NCBI RefSeq assembly: GCF_001579845.1
Contig: NZ_CP007440.1
Span: 5,602,029 to 5,666,028, forward strand
Direction: 5' to 3'
DNA: 64,000 nt
Source of the DNA: Rhodoplanes sp. Z2-YC6860
Lineage (GTDB): Bacteria > Pseudomonadota > Alphaproteobacteria > Rhizobiales > Xanthobacteraceae
In this document: positions 8,423 to 16,888 of the stretch, piece by piece
Position numbering within the stretch: position 1 is the first letter of the stretch
Layout of the letters: each line of letters opens with the position of its first letter
Position numbers and translations under genes: made by a program
The notes under the pieces: model-generated
What the model was told of the DNA's origin: nothing
What the model saw: only the letters and a program-made list of their open reading frames with translations
The model's database searches: none

Positions 8423-8742
8423 TGACGACATCGCCTGCCCTTTCGCCCGTCGCGATGGCCGCCCTCAGCGGCACCGACACCAAGGCGCTCGACCCGAAGG
8501 CCGCCATGCGCCTCGGCAAGGTCAAGGACACCGCCAACGACTTCGAGGCGATGTTCCTCAACACCATGTTCCAGCAGATGTTCGCCCACGTGGGCGACGG
8601 TCCGTTCGGCGGCGGCCCCGGCGCCAAGATCTGGCAGTCGTTCCTGACCGACGAATACTCCAAGTCTTTCGCCAAGAAGGGCGGCATCGGGCTTGCGGCC
8701 GACATCCAGCGCGAACTGCTCGCCCGACAGGAAATCCAATGA
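8422..8742 (+). CDS. rod-binding protein (FlgJ N-domain only; CheL-type)
   Basis: A 106-residue protein matching the rod-binding domain of FlgJ, with FEAMFLNTMFQQMF near residues 40-53 and FLTDEYSKSFAKKGGIGLA near the end. The muramidase domain of enterobacterial FlgJ is absent, as is usual in alphaproteobacteria, where the equivalent gene after flgI is called cheL in Caulobacter. The start overlaps the flgI stop and its own end overlaps the next start by four bases, so translation is coupled. A longer open frame begins inside flgI and is not used. Confidence 0.88.
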   Translation: MTTSPALSPVAMAALSGTDTKALDPKAAMRLGKVKDTANDFEAMFLNTMFQQMFAHVGDGPFGGGPGAKIWQSFLTDEYSKSFAKKGGIGLAADIQRELLARQEIQ

Positions 8743-9239
8743 GCCAAGTCATGACCAATACCGCGATACCAGCCACCGCCGCGCCGATCCGGCCGGTCGC
8801 AAGCCTCGACGAGGCCGAGGCCCTGATCAAGCACCTCACCGAGGTCATGGACGCCCTGTTGGGCACCGTGGAGGAGGAAACCGAACTGGTCCGGTCCGGA
8901 AAGCTGTATGAAGCCTCGAAACTCGAGCCGGCCAAGACCGAGCTCTCGCTGATGTACATTGCGGATACGACGCGAATCAAAGCAAGTCGGAGCTACCTGG
9001 CGCGGACCGCCCCCGCCCTGGTGGAGGATCTGCGCAAGCGCCACGACATGTTCCGGGCGCTGCTGCAGATCAACCTGACGGTTTTGGCCACCGCGCATGC
9101 GGTTTCGGAAAGCATCATGCGCGGCGTGTCCCATGAGTTGGCCCGCAAGGCCACGCCGCACGGTTACGACGCCTCGGGCGAGGCTGCGACGCCGCTGCCC
9201 AGCAGCTGGCAACCGTTAACGATCAGTCGCGTTTTGTAG
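8739..9239 (+). CDS. FlgN/FlbY-like flagellar export chaperone
   Basis: A 166-residue, largely helical protein. The central part (LLGTVEEETELVRSGKLYEASKLEPAK) fits the FlgN family, whose members are chaperones for the hook-filament junction proteins FlgK and FlgL. The third position after flgI and the rod-binding protein corresponds to flbY in Caulobacter. ATG at 8739 overlaps the preceding stop by four bases. The FlgK/FlgL clients are encoded 6 kb away at 15.4-18.7 kb. The family call is moderate because FlgN sequences diverge widely. Confidence 0.65.
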   Translation: MSQVMTNTAIPATAAPIRPVASLDEAEALIKHLTEVMDALLGTVEEETELVRSGKLYEASKLEPAKTELSLMYIADTTRIKASRSYLARTAPALVEDLRKRHDMFRALLQINLTVLATAHAVSESIMRGVSHELARKATPHGYDASGEAATPLPSSWQPLTISRVL

Positions 9240-9317
9240 GCAGTTTGTAACGTGGCGTAGACGGAATGCGCGTTCGGTTCGGGTTCGCGCGGCCAAGGCG
9301 GCCGCAGGGAGACCGAA

Positions 9318-9662
9318 ATGGACAGCTTCACCATCAAGCCGCGCGTGGGCGTGCAGAAGTTCACGCCCCGCGATCCGCGCCAGGCGGCGCCGACCGAGCT
9401 CGCTGCGAGCAAGGTCGTCACCGCCGTGGACAACAGCGACCCGGAGCAGCGTGAGAAGCCTCACGAGCATGCGCCGCCCGACGTCATTGTCGATCCCGAA
9501 GCGCGCAACGTCATCAACCGCGAGAACGACATCCGCAATCAGGCCGGCAACCGCGAGCATCCCGATCAGGCGCTGCTGCGGCTTCGCGCCTACCGGCCCG
9601 CCGCCCGCCCCGAAGCCGACCCTCCCGCCACCAGCGAACCCCACGCCAACATCAAAGCCTGA
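9318..9662 (+). CDS. conserved-context flagellar-locus protein, unknown
   Basis: A 114-residue hydrophilic, probably disordered protein rich in Asp, Glu, Arg and Pro (HEHAPPDVIVDPEARNVINREND). No membrane segment, signal or known motif is seen. The start ATG at 9318 has GGGAGACCG upstream. It lies 78 bases after the flgN-like gene and directly before the glycosyltransferase-like gene, whose start nearly abuts its stop. The context suggests a flagellar role, which is inference. Confidence 0.6.
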   Translation: MDSFTIKPRVGVQKFTPRDPRQAAPTELAASKVVTAVDNSDPEQREKPHEHAPPDVIVDPEARNVINRENDIRNQAGNREHPDQALLRLRAYRPAARPEADPPATSEPHANIKA

Positions 9663-9668
9663 GTGTCC

Positions 9669-11915
9669 ATGCCAGCAGTGTCCGCGCCGCAAGGCAAACC
9701 CCTCGACGTGGCGCGTACCTTCCAGCAGGCGCTCGAACTCCACCATCAAGGCCGGATCGCTGAAGCCGAACAGCTCTATTCCGTCGTGCTCGCGGTGCGT
9801 CCCGAGCATTTCGAGAGCTTGCAGATGCTCGGCGTCATCAAGCTCGTGCGCGGCGATCTTCCCGCGGCGTTGCGGCTCGTCGGCGCGGCGCTGAAGCAGC
9901 GGCCAACCTCGCCGCAGGTGCTGCTCAACCACGGCAACGTGCTCGACGCGATGAAGCGCCACGATGAAGCGATCCAGAGCTTCGACGAGGCGATCCGCCG
10001 CAAGAGTCGCTTCGCCGAGGCGCATAACAACCGCGGCAGCTCGCTGATCGCGCTCGAGCGCTATGAAGAGGCGCTGGACAGCCTGCGCCGCGCGATCGCA
10101 ATCAAACCAGACTACGCCGAGGCGTTCTACAACCAGGGCAACGCGCTGCGCCTGCTCGATCGCCACGACCAGGCGCTCAAGAGCTTCGACCGCGCGCTTG
10201 CACTCCGTCCTAACTATGCCAAGGCCCATTGCAATCGCGGCGTCGCGCTCGAAGCCCTGCAGCGCTCCGCCGAAGCGCTCGCCGAATTCGACCTGGCGCT
10301 AGCAATCCAGCCGAACTTTCCCGAGGCTATGCTCAATCGCTGCCGCTCGCTACGCGCGCTCAGGCGTTTCGATGAGACGTTCTTGGGCCTTGATACGTTA
10401 CTGCGGGCCCATCCGAACCATGCCGAGGCGCATAATATGCTCGGCATGCTGCTCGCCGATTGCAACCAGTCCGTCGACGCCGTGAAAAGTTATGAGCGCG
10501 CGGTGGCCCTCAAGCCGGATTTCAGCAAGGCGCGCTGGTCTGCCTGCATGGCGGCGCTGCCGATCCTTTACGCGCAGGAATCCGACATCGAGGTGCGCCG
10601 CGCCGACTATGAGCGGCGGCTCCATGCACTGATCGCCGATTACGAGGCGGGCCGCATCCCCGGCGACATGACCAAGGGCCTGGGCATGGCGCAGCCGTTC
10701 TTCCTCGCCTATCAGGGCCATAACGACCGCGATCTGCAGCGCCTGTTCGGCACGCTTGCGGCGCGCATCATGGCCGACCGCCATCCGCAGATCGAACTTG
10801 CGGCGCCGCCCGCGCCCGGCGAGCCGGTGCGCGTCGGCATCGTCAGCGGCTATTTCTGGCAGCATTCGGTGTGGAAGGTCGGCATCCGCGGCTGGGTGAC
10901 CGAACTCGATCCGAAGCGCTTTCAGGTGTTCTGCTACAACACGAGCTACAAAGAGGACGCCGAGACCGAGGTCGCCAAGCGGCATGCGCATCGCTACGTG
11001 CCGGGTCCGCGTCCGGTCGAGGAATGGCGCAAGATCATCCAGGCCGACCGGCCGCATGTGCTGATCTATCCGGAGATCGGCATGAACCACGAGGCTGCCG
11101 AACTCGCCGCGCTGCGGCTCGCGCCGGTGCAGTGCAGCTACATCGGCCATCCGCAAACCTGCGGCATGCCGACGATAGACGTCTTCCTAAGCGGCGAACT
11201 GATCGAGCCGGCGAACGGCGCCGAACATTACACCGAAAAGCTCGTGAAGCTGCCGAACATCGCCTTCCACTACGAGCCGCTCAATCTCGACACCGTGATC
11301 GTCAACCGTCCGGAGCTTGGCTTGCGGCCTTCGGCGACGATCTATTGGTGCGCGCAGTCGTTGTTCAAATACCTGCCGCAATATGACGAGGTCTTCCCGC
11401 GCATCGCGCGCGAGGCAGGCGACTGCCAGTTCGTGTTCATCCGCCATCTTGGCCCAGGCGTCACCGAGCTGTTCGAAGAGCGGCTCAAGCGCGCTTTTGC
11501 GGCGCACGGACTCAACGCCAGCGACCACTGCGTGATGCTCGCGCCGATGAGCATGAGCCGGTTCGCTGCGGCGAGCGCGTTGTGTGACGTGATGCTCGAC
11601 AGCATCGGCTGGTCGGGCGGCAACACCACGCTCGAAGCGTTCGCCCAGGATCTGCCGGTGGTGACGTTCGAAGGCGAACTGATGCGCGGCCGCGTCAGCG
11701 CCGGCATGCTGCGGATGATGGGCATGCCCGAGACGATCGCCACGACCATCGAGGAGTACGTGGCGCTCGGCATCCGCATCGCCCGCGACGCGACTTGGCG
11801 GCAGGAGCTGCGCTCCCGCGTTGCGTCAGACCGCCAAAAGCTCTACCGCGACCGCACCTGCATCACCGCGCTCGAAGCCTTCCTCGAACGCGCCGCGCAG
11901 CGCCAGGCGCTGTAA
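9669..11915 (+). CDS. TPR protein with SPINDLY/O-GlcNAc transferase-like catalytic domain
   Basis: A 748-residue protein. Residues about 5-310 form tandem TPR units of 34 residues (for example YAEAFYNQGNALRLLDRHDQAL). Residues about 380-745 form the glycosyltransferase family 41 domain, with VRVGIVSGYFWQHSVWK at its start and the nucleotide-sugar motif GWSGGNTTLEAFAQDLPVV near 640. Family members add GlcNAc or related sugars to Ser/Thr of proteins. It lies between flagellar genes and two flagellin genes, so flagellin is the obvious acceptor (inference). The start could also be GTG at 9663, touching the upstream stop. Codirectional with both neighbours. Confidence 0.88.
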   Translation: MPAVSAPQGKPLDVARTFQQALELHHQGRIAEAEQLYSVVLAVRPEHFESLQMLGVIKLVRGDLPAALRLVGAALKQRPTSPQVLLNHGNVLDAMKRHDEAIQSFDEAIRRKSRFAEAHNNRGSSLIALERYEEALDSLRRAIAIKPDYAEAFYNQGNALRLLDRHDQALKSFDRALALRPNYAKAHCNRGVALEALQRSAEALAEFDLALAIQPNFPEAMLNRCRSLRALRRFDETFLGLDTLLRAHPNHAEAHNMLGMLLADCNQSVDAVKSYERAVALKPDFSKARWSACMAALPILYAQESDIEVRRADYERRLHALIADYEAGRIPGDMTKGLGMAQPFFLAYQGHNDRDLQRLFGTLAARIMADRHPQIELAAPPAPGEPVRVGIVSGYFWQHSVWKVGIRGWVTELDPKRFQVFCYNTSYKEDAETEVAKRHAHRYVPGPRPVEEWRKIIQADRPHVLIYPEIGMNHEAAELAALRLAPVQCSYIGHPQTCGMPTIDVFLSGELIEPANGAEHYTEKLVKLPNIAFHYEPLNLDTVIVNRPELGLRPSATIYWCAQSLFKYLPQYDEVFPRIAREAGDCQFVFIRHLGPGVTELFEERLKRAFAAHGLNASDHCVMLAPMSMSRFAAASALCDVMLDSIGWSGGNTTLEAFAQDLPVVTFEGELMRGRVSAGMLRMMGMPETIATTIEEYVALGIRIARDATWRQELRSRVASDRQKLYRDRTCITALEAFLERAAQRQAL

Positions 11916-12218
11916 CGAAGCGGGATCGCCGCCGCCCTATCGCAACCTCACGTCGAGATGCGCAACCCATAGAACAGGCGCAGCCTGCGCGCGCGTGCAG
12001 TTGCGGCCGCGCCTCCATGGCTAACATCTGGTTTGCTTTCTTGGTTAGCAAAAGCTGACCGAGACGCTTGCGAGAGCATCCAATAACCATTTGATAATCA
12101 TGAATATTTGCCAATCCAATTAACCACAATTTTTTACCGCCCATTACGCTTAACCGTGAGATCACAGCCCTGATCCAGTGGGGATCTCCCGTAAACACCC
12201 AGAAGGGCTAGTAATCAC
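11916..12218 (+). promoter_or_regulatory. flagellin 5' region (no gene)
   Basis: This AT-richer gap holds no convincing ORF. Near 12020-12055 there are short inverted repeats (GCTAAC with GTTAGC; TTTGCT with AGCAAA), and several TTAACC elements follow at about 12120-12155. I found no well-spaced sigma-54 site: GG and GC dinucleotides near 12044-12055 are one base too close. The promoter of the first flagellin must be here but cannot be placed. Confidence 0.35.
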
Positions 12219-13043
12219 ATGAGTGGCGATATCGTTCTCTCCGCCGGCGTGCGGGCGAACCTTCTGCAATTGCAGAAGACTTCAGACCTGATCACAGCGA
12301 CCCAGACCAAGCTTGCCACCGGCAAGCGCGTCAACAGCGCACTCGACAATCCGGTCAACTACTTCACCGCGCAGGGACTGCAGAACCGCGCCGGCGACTT
12401 GAGCAACCTGCTCGACTCGATGTCCAGCGCGTTCAACACCATCCAGGCCGCCAACAACGGCATCACCTCGATCACCAAGCTGGTGCAGTCCGCTCAGGCG
12501 CTCGTGTCTCAGGCGCAGCAGACCTCCGACACCACGGTTCGGGCGGGCCTGTCCACGCAGTTCGACCAGATCCTGAGCCAGATCACCCAGCTCGCCGGTG
12601 ACTCGGGCTTCAACGGCATCAACCTGCTCGACAAGAACAACAGCACGGACCTCACGGTCACGCTGAACGAACGCGGCACCTCCAGCGTCACGATCGCGGC
12701 GGTCGACTTCTCGGCGACCGGTCTGGTGATCAACAACTCGACCAACAACTGGAGCACCACGTCCGACATCACGGCGGCGTCGACCGACCTGACCACCGCG
12801 CTGACCACGCTCCGCTCGCAGGCCCAGGCCTTCGGCTCGAACCTGTCGACCGTGCAGATCCGCCAGGACTTCACCAAGGCGATGATCAACACGCTGCAGA
12901 CCGGCGCCGACAGCCTCACCCTCGCCGATTCGAACGAGGAAGGCGCCAACCTCCTCGCCTTGCAGACCCGGCAGCAGCTCTCGACCACCGCCCTGTCGCT
13001 CGCCTCGCAAGCAAGCCAAGCCGTGCTTCGTCTGTTCGGCTAG
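12219..13043 (+). CDS. flagellin (paralogue 1)
   Basis: A 274-residue short flagellin consisting of the conserved N-terminal D0/D1 coil (TSDLITATQTKLATGKRVNSALDNP within residues 18-50) and the C-terminal coil ending ALSLASQASQAVLRLFG, with little surface domain between. It is exported through the flagellar type III system and polymerises into the filament. AAGGG precedes the ATG. A close paralogue follows 259 bases later. FlbT/FlaF regulators of flagellin synthesis lie just downstream. Confidence 0.95.
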   Translation: MSGDIVLSAGVRANLLQLQKTSDLITATQTKLATGKRVNSALDNPVNYFTAQGLQNRAGDLSNLLDSMSSAFNTIQAANNGITSITKLVQSAQALVSQAQQTSDTTVRAGLSTQFDQILSQITQLAGDSGFNGINLLDKNNSTDLTVTLNERGTSSVTIAAVDFSATGLVINNSTNNWSTTSDITAASTDLTTALTTLRSQAQAFGSNLSTVQIRQDFTKAMINTLQTGADSLTLADSNEEGANLLALQTRQQLSTTALSLASQASQAVLRLFG

Positions 13044-13070
13044 AACGTTAAGAAATCGCGAATCTGGAAA

Positions 13071-13096
13071 ACAGCGGTACGCAAGTGCCGCTGTTT
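13071..13096 (+). terminator. rho-independent terminator of flagellin 1
   Basis: ACAGCGG(T)AC and GT(G)CCGCTGT pair around GCAA, followed by TTTTCTTT, 28 bases after the stop. The two flagellin genes are therefore likely separate transcription units. Confidence 0.8.
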
Positions 13097-13302
13097 TTCT
13101 TTGGCACAAAATCGCATGCTCCGGTCCCCAGGCTTTTGCGCCTTAACCAAGCCGATTTCAGGATTCACCGGCATTTGAGCACCTCCGTTAAGAGGCCGGA
13201 AAGTTTTCTCTAACCAAATATCAACCTTAACAGATTATTTTTCTGCGGATCGGGTCGGCGTGCAGTGAGCCGGCTGATCCTTGCTTTTCACGAGGAAGTA
13301 CC

Positions 13303-14127
13303 ATGAGCAGCGACATCGTTTTGACAGCTGGCGTACGCGCCAATCTTCTGCAGTTGCAGAAGACCTCTGACCTGATCACGGCCACCCAGACCAAACTGGC
13401 CACCGGCAAGCGCGTCAACAGCGCGCTCGACAATCCGGTCAACTATTTCACCGCCCAGGGCCTGCAGAACCGCGCCGGCGACCTGGGCAACCTGCTCGAC
13501 TCGATGGGTAGCGCCTTCAACACCATCCAGGCCGCCAACAACGGCATCACCTCGATCACCAAGCTGGTGCAGTCCGCCCAGGCGCTGGTTTCGCAGGCGC
13601 AGCAGACCTCTGACACCGCGGTGCGGGCGGGTCTCGCCAGCCAATTCGATGCCATTCTCACCCAGATCGGCACGCTCGCCAGCGATTCGGGCTTCAACGG
13701 CATCAACCTGCTTGACAAGACCAACAGCGCCGACCTCACGGTCACACTGAACGAAAGCGGCACCTCGACTGTCACGATCTCGGCGGTGGATTTCTCCGCC
13801 AACGGTCTGTCGATCAACAACTCGCTCAACAGCTGGGGCACCACGTCAGACATCAGTACGGCGTCGACCGACCTGACCAACGCGCTGACCACGCTTCGTT
13901 CGCAGGCCCAGGCTCTTGGCTCGAACCTGACGACCGTGCAGGTCCGCCAGGACTTCACCAAGGCCATGATCAACACGCTGCAGTCCGGCGCCGACAGCCT
14001 GACGCTCGCCGACTCCAACGAGGAAGGCGCAAACCTCCTCGCCTTGCAGACCCGTCAGCAGCTTTCGACCACCGCCCTGTCGCTCGCCTCGCAAGCGAGC
14101 CAGGCCGTGCTGCGGTTGTTCCAGTAA
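13303..14127 (+). CDS. flagellin (paralogue 2)
   Basis: A 274-residue flagellin almost identical to the preceding one, with the same length and near-identical terminal coils. Differences cluster at about residues 120-200, the short surface-exposed middle. Start ATG at 13303 follows GAGGAAG. It has its own 259-base upstream region and its own terminator, so expression can differ from paralogue 1. It is a filament subunit and likely client of FlbT/FlaF and possibly of the glycosyltransferase-like protein upstream. Confidence 0.95.
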   Translation: MSSDIVLTAGVRANLLQLQKTSDLITATQTKLATGKRVNSALDNPVNYFTAQGLQNRAGDLGNLLDSMGSAFNTIQAANNGITSITKLVQSAQALVSQAQQTSDTAVRAGLASQFDAILTQIGTLASDSGFNGINLLDKTNSADLTVTLNESGTSTVTISAVDFSANGLSINNSLNSWGTTSDISTASTDLTNALTTLRSQAQALGSNLTTVQVRQDFTKAMINTLQSGADSLTLADSNEEGANLLALQTRQQLSTTALSLASQASQAVLRLFQ

Positions 14128-14132
14128 TGGCT

Positions 14133-14217
14133 GCAGCGGTCCGGGCCGCACCGGACCGCTGCGCGCCAAGCTCGCGTTTCGACGAATGGCGTTTGCACCA
14201 CGCAAACGCCATTTCCG
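14133..14217 (+). terminator. double hairpin terminator after flagellin 2
   Basis: A perfect 12-bp stem (14133-14144 with 14151-14162) is followed by a second perfect 12-bp stem AATGGCGTTTGC/GCAAACGCCATT (14185-14213) and TCCGTTT. Confidence 0.7.
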
Positions 14218-14289
14218 TTTGAGAAGTAAGTATCCAGAAGGGGAGCGGGCGCCGATAGCGCTTCGATCCGGCAACCAGGAGATCAAGCC

Positions 14290-14724
14290 ATGGCGCTCAA
14301 GGTCGAACTCAAACCCAACGAACGTATTCTGATCGGCGATTCCGTCATCACCAACTGCGACCAGCGGTCGTGGCTGGTGATCGAAGGAACGAGTCCGATC
14401 CTGCGCGAAAAAGACATTCTCACAGCGAAACGGGCCGATACGCCGGCCAAACGCATCTATCTCGCAGTGCAACTGATGTACACGTCGCGCGACCCGCGTG
14501 CGCACCACGAAATTTACTTCTCGTTGGTGAAGCAGATCGTGCAGGCCGCGCCCAGCACCTGGCCCTACATCGAAGGTATCAATAATCAAATCTTAACGGG
14601 GAATCTCTATAAGGCATTGAAAGCAGCGAAGAAATTGATCGAGTACGAAGAGGAATTGTTGCAGCATGCGAAGCGCGGCCCAAGCGTACAAAAACGTATC
14701 AAGGCAAACGTCAAGCCCGCGTGA
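14290..14724 (+). CDS. flbT: flagellin mRNA regulator FlbT
   Basis: A 144-residue protein of the FlbT family (MALKVELKPNERILIGDSVI; later YFSLVKQIVQAAPS and ILTGNLYKALKAAKKLIEYE). In Caulobacter FlbT binds the flagellin mRNA leader and limits its translation. The start follows AGGAG. The gene follows flagellin 2 by 162 bases and overlaps flaF by 59 bases. Confidence 0.93.
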   Translation: MALKVELKPNERILIGDSVITNCDQRSWLVIEGTSPILREKDILTAKRADTPAKRIYLAVQLMYTSRDPRAHHEIYFSLVKQIVQAAPSTWPYIEGINNQILTGNLYKALKAAKKLIEYEEELLQHAKRGPSVQKRIKANVKPA

Positions 14725-15040
14725 GCTCGAAGCGTCGTTGTTGCTCCAGGCCGCTGCGCGTCTGCAGGCCGTGCAGGAAAACTGGGACAGCGACAATGGC
14801 GCGCGGGCCAAGCTTGACGATGCGCTGCTCTACAATCGCAAGCTCTGGTCGGTGTTCGTCGGCGACATGGCCGACGCCAGCCATCCGATGCCGCGTGAGC
14901 TGCGGCAGAACTTCCTCAACATCGGCCTGTTCGTCATGAACCACACGGTGACCGTGATGAGCAATCCGCAGCCGGAGCGCCTCGGCTCGCTGATCAACAT
15001 CAACCGCGAGATCGCCGCAGGCCTGCTCGGCCGCGCCTGA
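14666..15040 (+). CDS. flaF: flagellin synthesis regulator FlaF
   Basis: A 124-residue FlaF protein, a partner of FlbT needed for flagellin translation and secretion. The family N-terminus AAQAYKNV...SPRELEASLLLQAA begins at the ATG at 14666, which lies 59 bases inside flbT in another frame. No later start preserves this N-terminus, so the long overlap appears genuine and suggests coupled translation. A strong terminator follows. Confidence 0.9.
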   Translation: MRSAAQAYKNVSRQTSSPRELEASLLLQAAARLQAVQENWDSDNGARAKLDDALLYNRKLWSVFVGDMADASHPMPRELRQNFLNIGLFVMNHTVTVMSNPQPERLGSLININREIAAGLLGRA

Positions 15041-15062
15041 GCGAGCGCCCTATCGAACCGAC

Positions 15063-15094
15063 AAAGCCCCGCGGCATGCCGCGGGGCTTTTGCT
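15063..15094 (+). terminator. rho-independent terminator of flbT-flaF
   Basis: AAGCCCCGCGGC and its complement GCCGCGGGGCTT form a long GC stem, followed by TTTGCTTTT, 24 bases after the flaF stop. Confidence 0.85.
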
Positions 15095-15242
15095 TTTGCG
15101 ACAGCGATCGCTGAGATGAACAGACGGCATTCGCCGTCATGCCCTTGTGCGGTTGTCCGGAGGATCGCGTCGCTTCTCTCGCGCGCGCTATGCCTTTTGG
15201 CCGGCAAGCAAGACGCAGATGACTTTGGGACAAGCTCAGAGC

Positions 15243-15273
15243 AAAAAAGATGCCCGGCACGAGGCCGGGCATC
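15243..15273 (-). terminator. rho-independent terminator of flgE-flgK-flgL
   Basis: On the minus strand GATGCCCGGC pairs with GCCGGGCATC around a five-base loop and runs into TTTTTTGC. It lies about 115 bases beyond the flgL stop. The 348-base stretch 15041-15388 between the convergent units holds only this and the flaF terminator; nothing else is recognised in it. Confidence 0.8.
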
Positions 15274-15388
15274 ACGGAAGAGAGAGACTCAAAACTCAAC
15301 GGACGCAGAAAGCTACGCTACGGACAAACACCACGAACAAACACTACGGACAGACGCCACACACCGGAACGCCACCCACAGACAAACC

Positions 15389-16882
15389 CTACAGGTAATT
15401 GACCAGACTCGTTTTCAGCAGCAACGCCGTGGTCTGCAGCGTCGCCTGCAGGCTCGTCTGCAGCGCCAGGATCTGCGAGGCGACCAGCTCCTGCGGCGCG
15501 CCTTCGATGCTCTGCAGCAGGTTCGTCAGCGTCGTGCTGCTCTGGCTGTGCCGGTCCTTGGCGTTGTTGATCGCAGTCTGAGCGCCGGCGAGTTCACCCG
15601 AAAGATCGGTCACCGACTGCTGATTGGCCGAGCCGACCAGCGATGCATTCAACCGCTGCGTCAAAGCCTGGTACTGCCCCTGGCTGTTCGGATCGCTCGG
15701 CGAGAAGCTCGTCGCCACAAACAGCGCGACATTCTGGATCGAGTTGCGCAGCGCCTCCTCGTTGGCGCGCGCGCCATAGGACACGGTCTGCGAGGTGTCG
15801 ACGCGGGCCTGCGCGGTCGAGCGCGGATCGTCCGTGGCGTTGTCGCCCATGTACCAGCTTACGGTGTCGGCGCTGGTGCCGTCCTTGGCCTGCGTTGCGG
15901 TGTCGAACGGCGGACCATCGACGCGCTGCGGCGGGTGGTTGGCGTCGGTGTTGAAGAAGTCGTTGCCGGCCTGGACGGCGGAGGCCGCGACCAGCTCCGT
16001 CTGCGCCATGGTGCTCACGCCCTGGCTCAACGCGCCCTGCAGATTGGTCGCGGTGTCGGTCGAGGTGGCGCCGATGGTGAACTGGCCATCACCCGGCGGC
16101 GACGCCGTGGTGGCGGTGAGTTTCAGGTCGCGCGTGGTGCCGTCTGGCATCTTGAACGTGAAGCTCACGACATCGCCGGGATTGGGATTGGTGCCGCCGA
16201 GGTCGACGGTGAGCGTCGCCGGCGATGGCGAAGGCCCGGTCACGGTCGCGCCGCTCGCGTTGGTGGTGGCGCCGACGAGCTTCATGCCGTAGATGCCGGC
16301 GTCTTCGGTCAGCGACACCTGCGTGCCGGAACCGCCGACCGTCACGCGACCCGTCCCGCTGCCGAGATCGGCTTGGCGGCGCTCATCGATGATCTGCTTC
16401 AGGCCTGCCTTCAGGCCGTCGCCATTGAGAATGTGATCGCTGGTTTCGACCGGCACTTGCGCGACGCTGCGGCCGGAAAACAGATAGCGTCCATCGGCCC
16501 CGGTGTTGAGCAGGCCGAGCATCTGATCGAGCACGGCCTTGGAGTTGATCTGGTCCTGGGTCTGCGTCTTGCCGTTCAACGCGAACTGCGACTGGACGAT
16601 CGTGGATTTGGTGCTCTGCGTGATCTGGCTGAACTGGCCGAGTGCGGTCTGCATCAGGTCGAGACGAACGCCGACCTGCGTGATCGACTGCTGATAGCCG
16701 TCGATCGACGACAGCTGCGAGCGCAGCCCGACCGAAAGCCCGCGATCCAGGCCGAGCCCCGCATAGCTCGTGGATTTCATGCCGGACCCCAGCTGACGCT
16801 GAAGATCGTCGAGCTGGTTGCGCATGTCGCCGATGGTCAGCAGCGTCAACGCGGACGTGCCGCCAATCCCGGTGATTGCCAT
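15389..16882 (-). CDS. flgL: hook-filament junction protein FlgL
   Basis: A 497-residue flagellin-like protein. The N-terminal coil (LQRQLGSGMKSTSYAGLG) and C-terminal coil (ALQTSLQATLQTTALLLKTSL) frame a larger middle domain, as expected for HAP3. It joins hook-associated FlgK to the filament. ATG at 16882 follows GAGG. It lies six bases after the flgK stop, so the two are cotranscribed and perhaps translationally coupled. Confidence 0.9.
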   Translation of the reverse strand: MAITGIGGTSALTLLTIGDMRNQLDDLQRQLGSGMKSTSYAGLGLDRGLSVGLRSQLSSIDGYQQSITQVGVRLDLMQTALGQFSQITQSTKSTIVQSQFALNGKTQTQDQINSKAVLDQMLGLLNTGADGRYLFSGRSVAQVPVETSDHILNGDGLKAGLKQIIDERRQADLGSGTGRVTVGGSGTQVSLTEDAGIYGMKLVGATTNASGATVTGPSPSPATLTVDLGGTNPNPGDVVSFTFKMPDGTTRDLKLTATTASPPGDGQFTIGATSTDTATNLQGALSQGVSTMAQTELVAASAVQAGNDFFNTDANHPPQRVDGPPFDTATQAKDGTSADTVSWYMGDNATDDPRSTAQARVDTSQTVSYGARANEEALRNSIQNVALFVATSFSPSDPNSQGQYQALTQRLNASLVGSANQQSVTDLSGELAGAQTAINNAKDRHSQSSTTLTNLLQSIEGAPQELVASQILALQTSLQATLQTTALLLKTSLVNYL

Positions 16883-16888
16883 GTTACC

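Noticed and set aside
12019-12056. Sigma-54 promoter of flagellin 1
   Set aside because: The TGG and GC elements are one base off the required spacing in every alignment tried.
13101-13120. Sigma-54 promoter of flagellin 2 (TTGGCACAAAATCGCA)
   Set aside because: GG-to-GC spacing is 11 instead of 12, and it lies 200 bases from the start.
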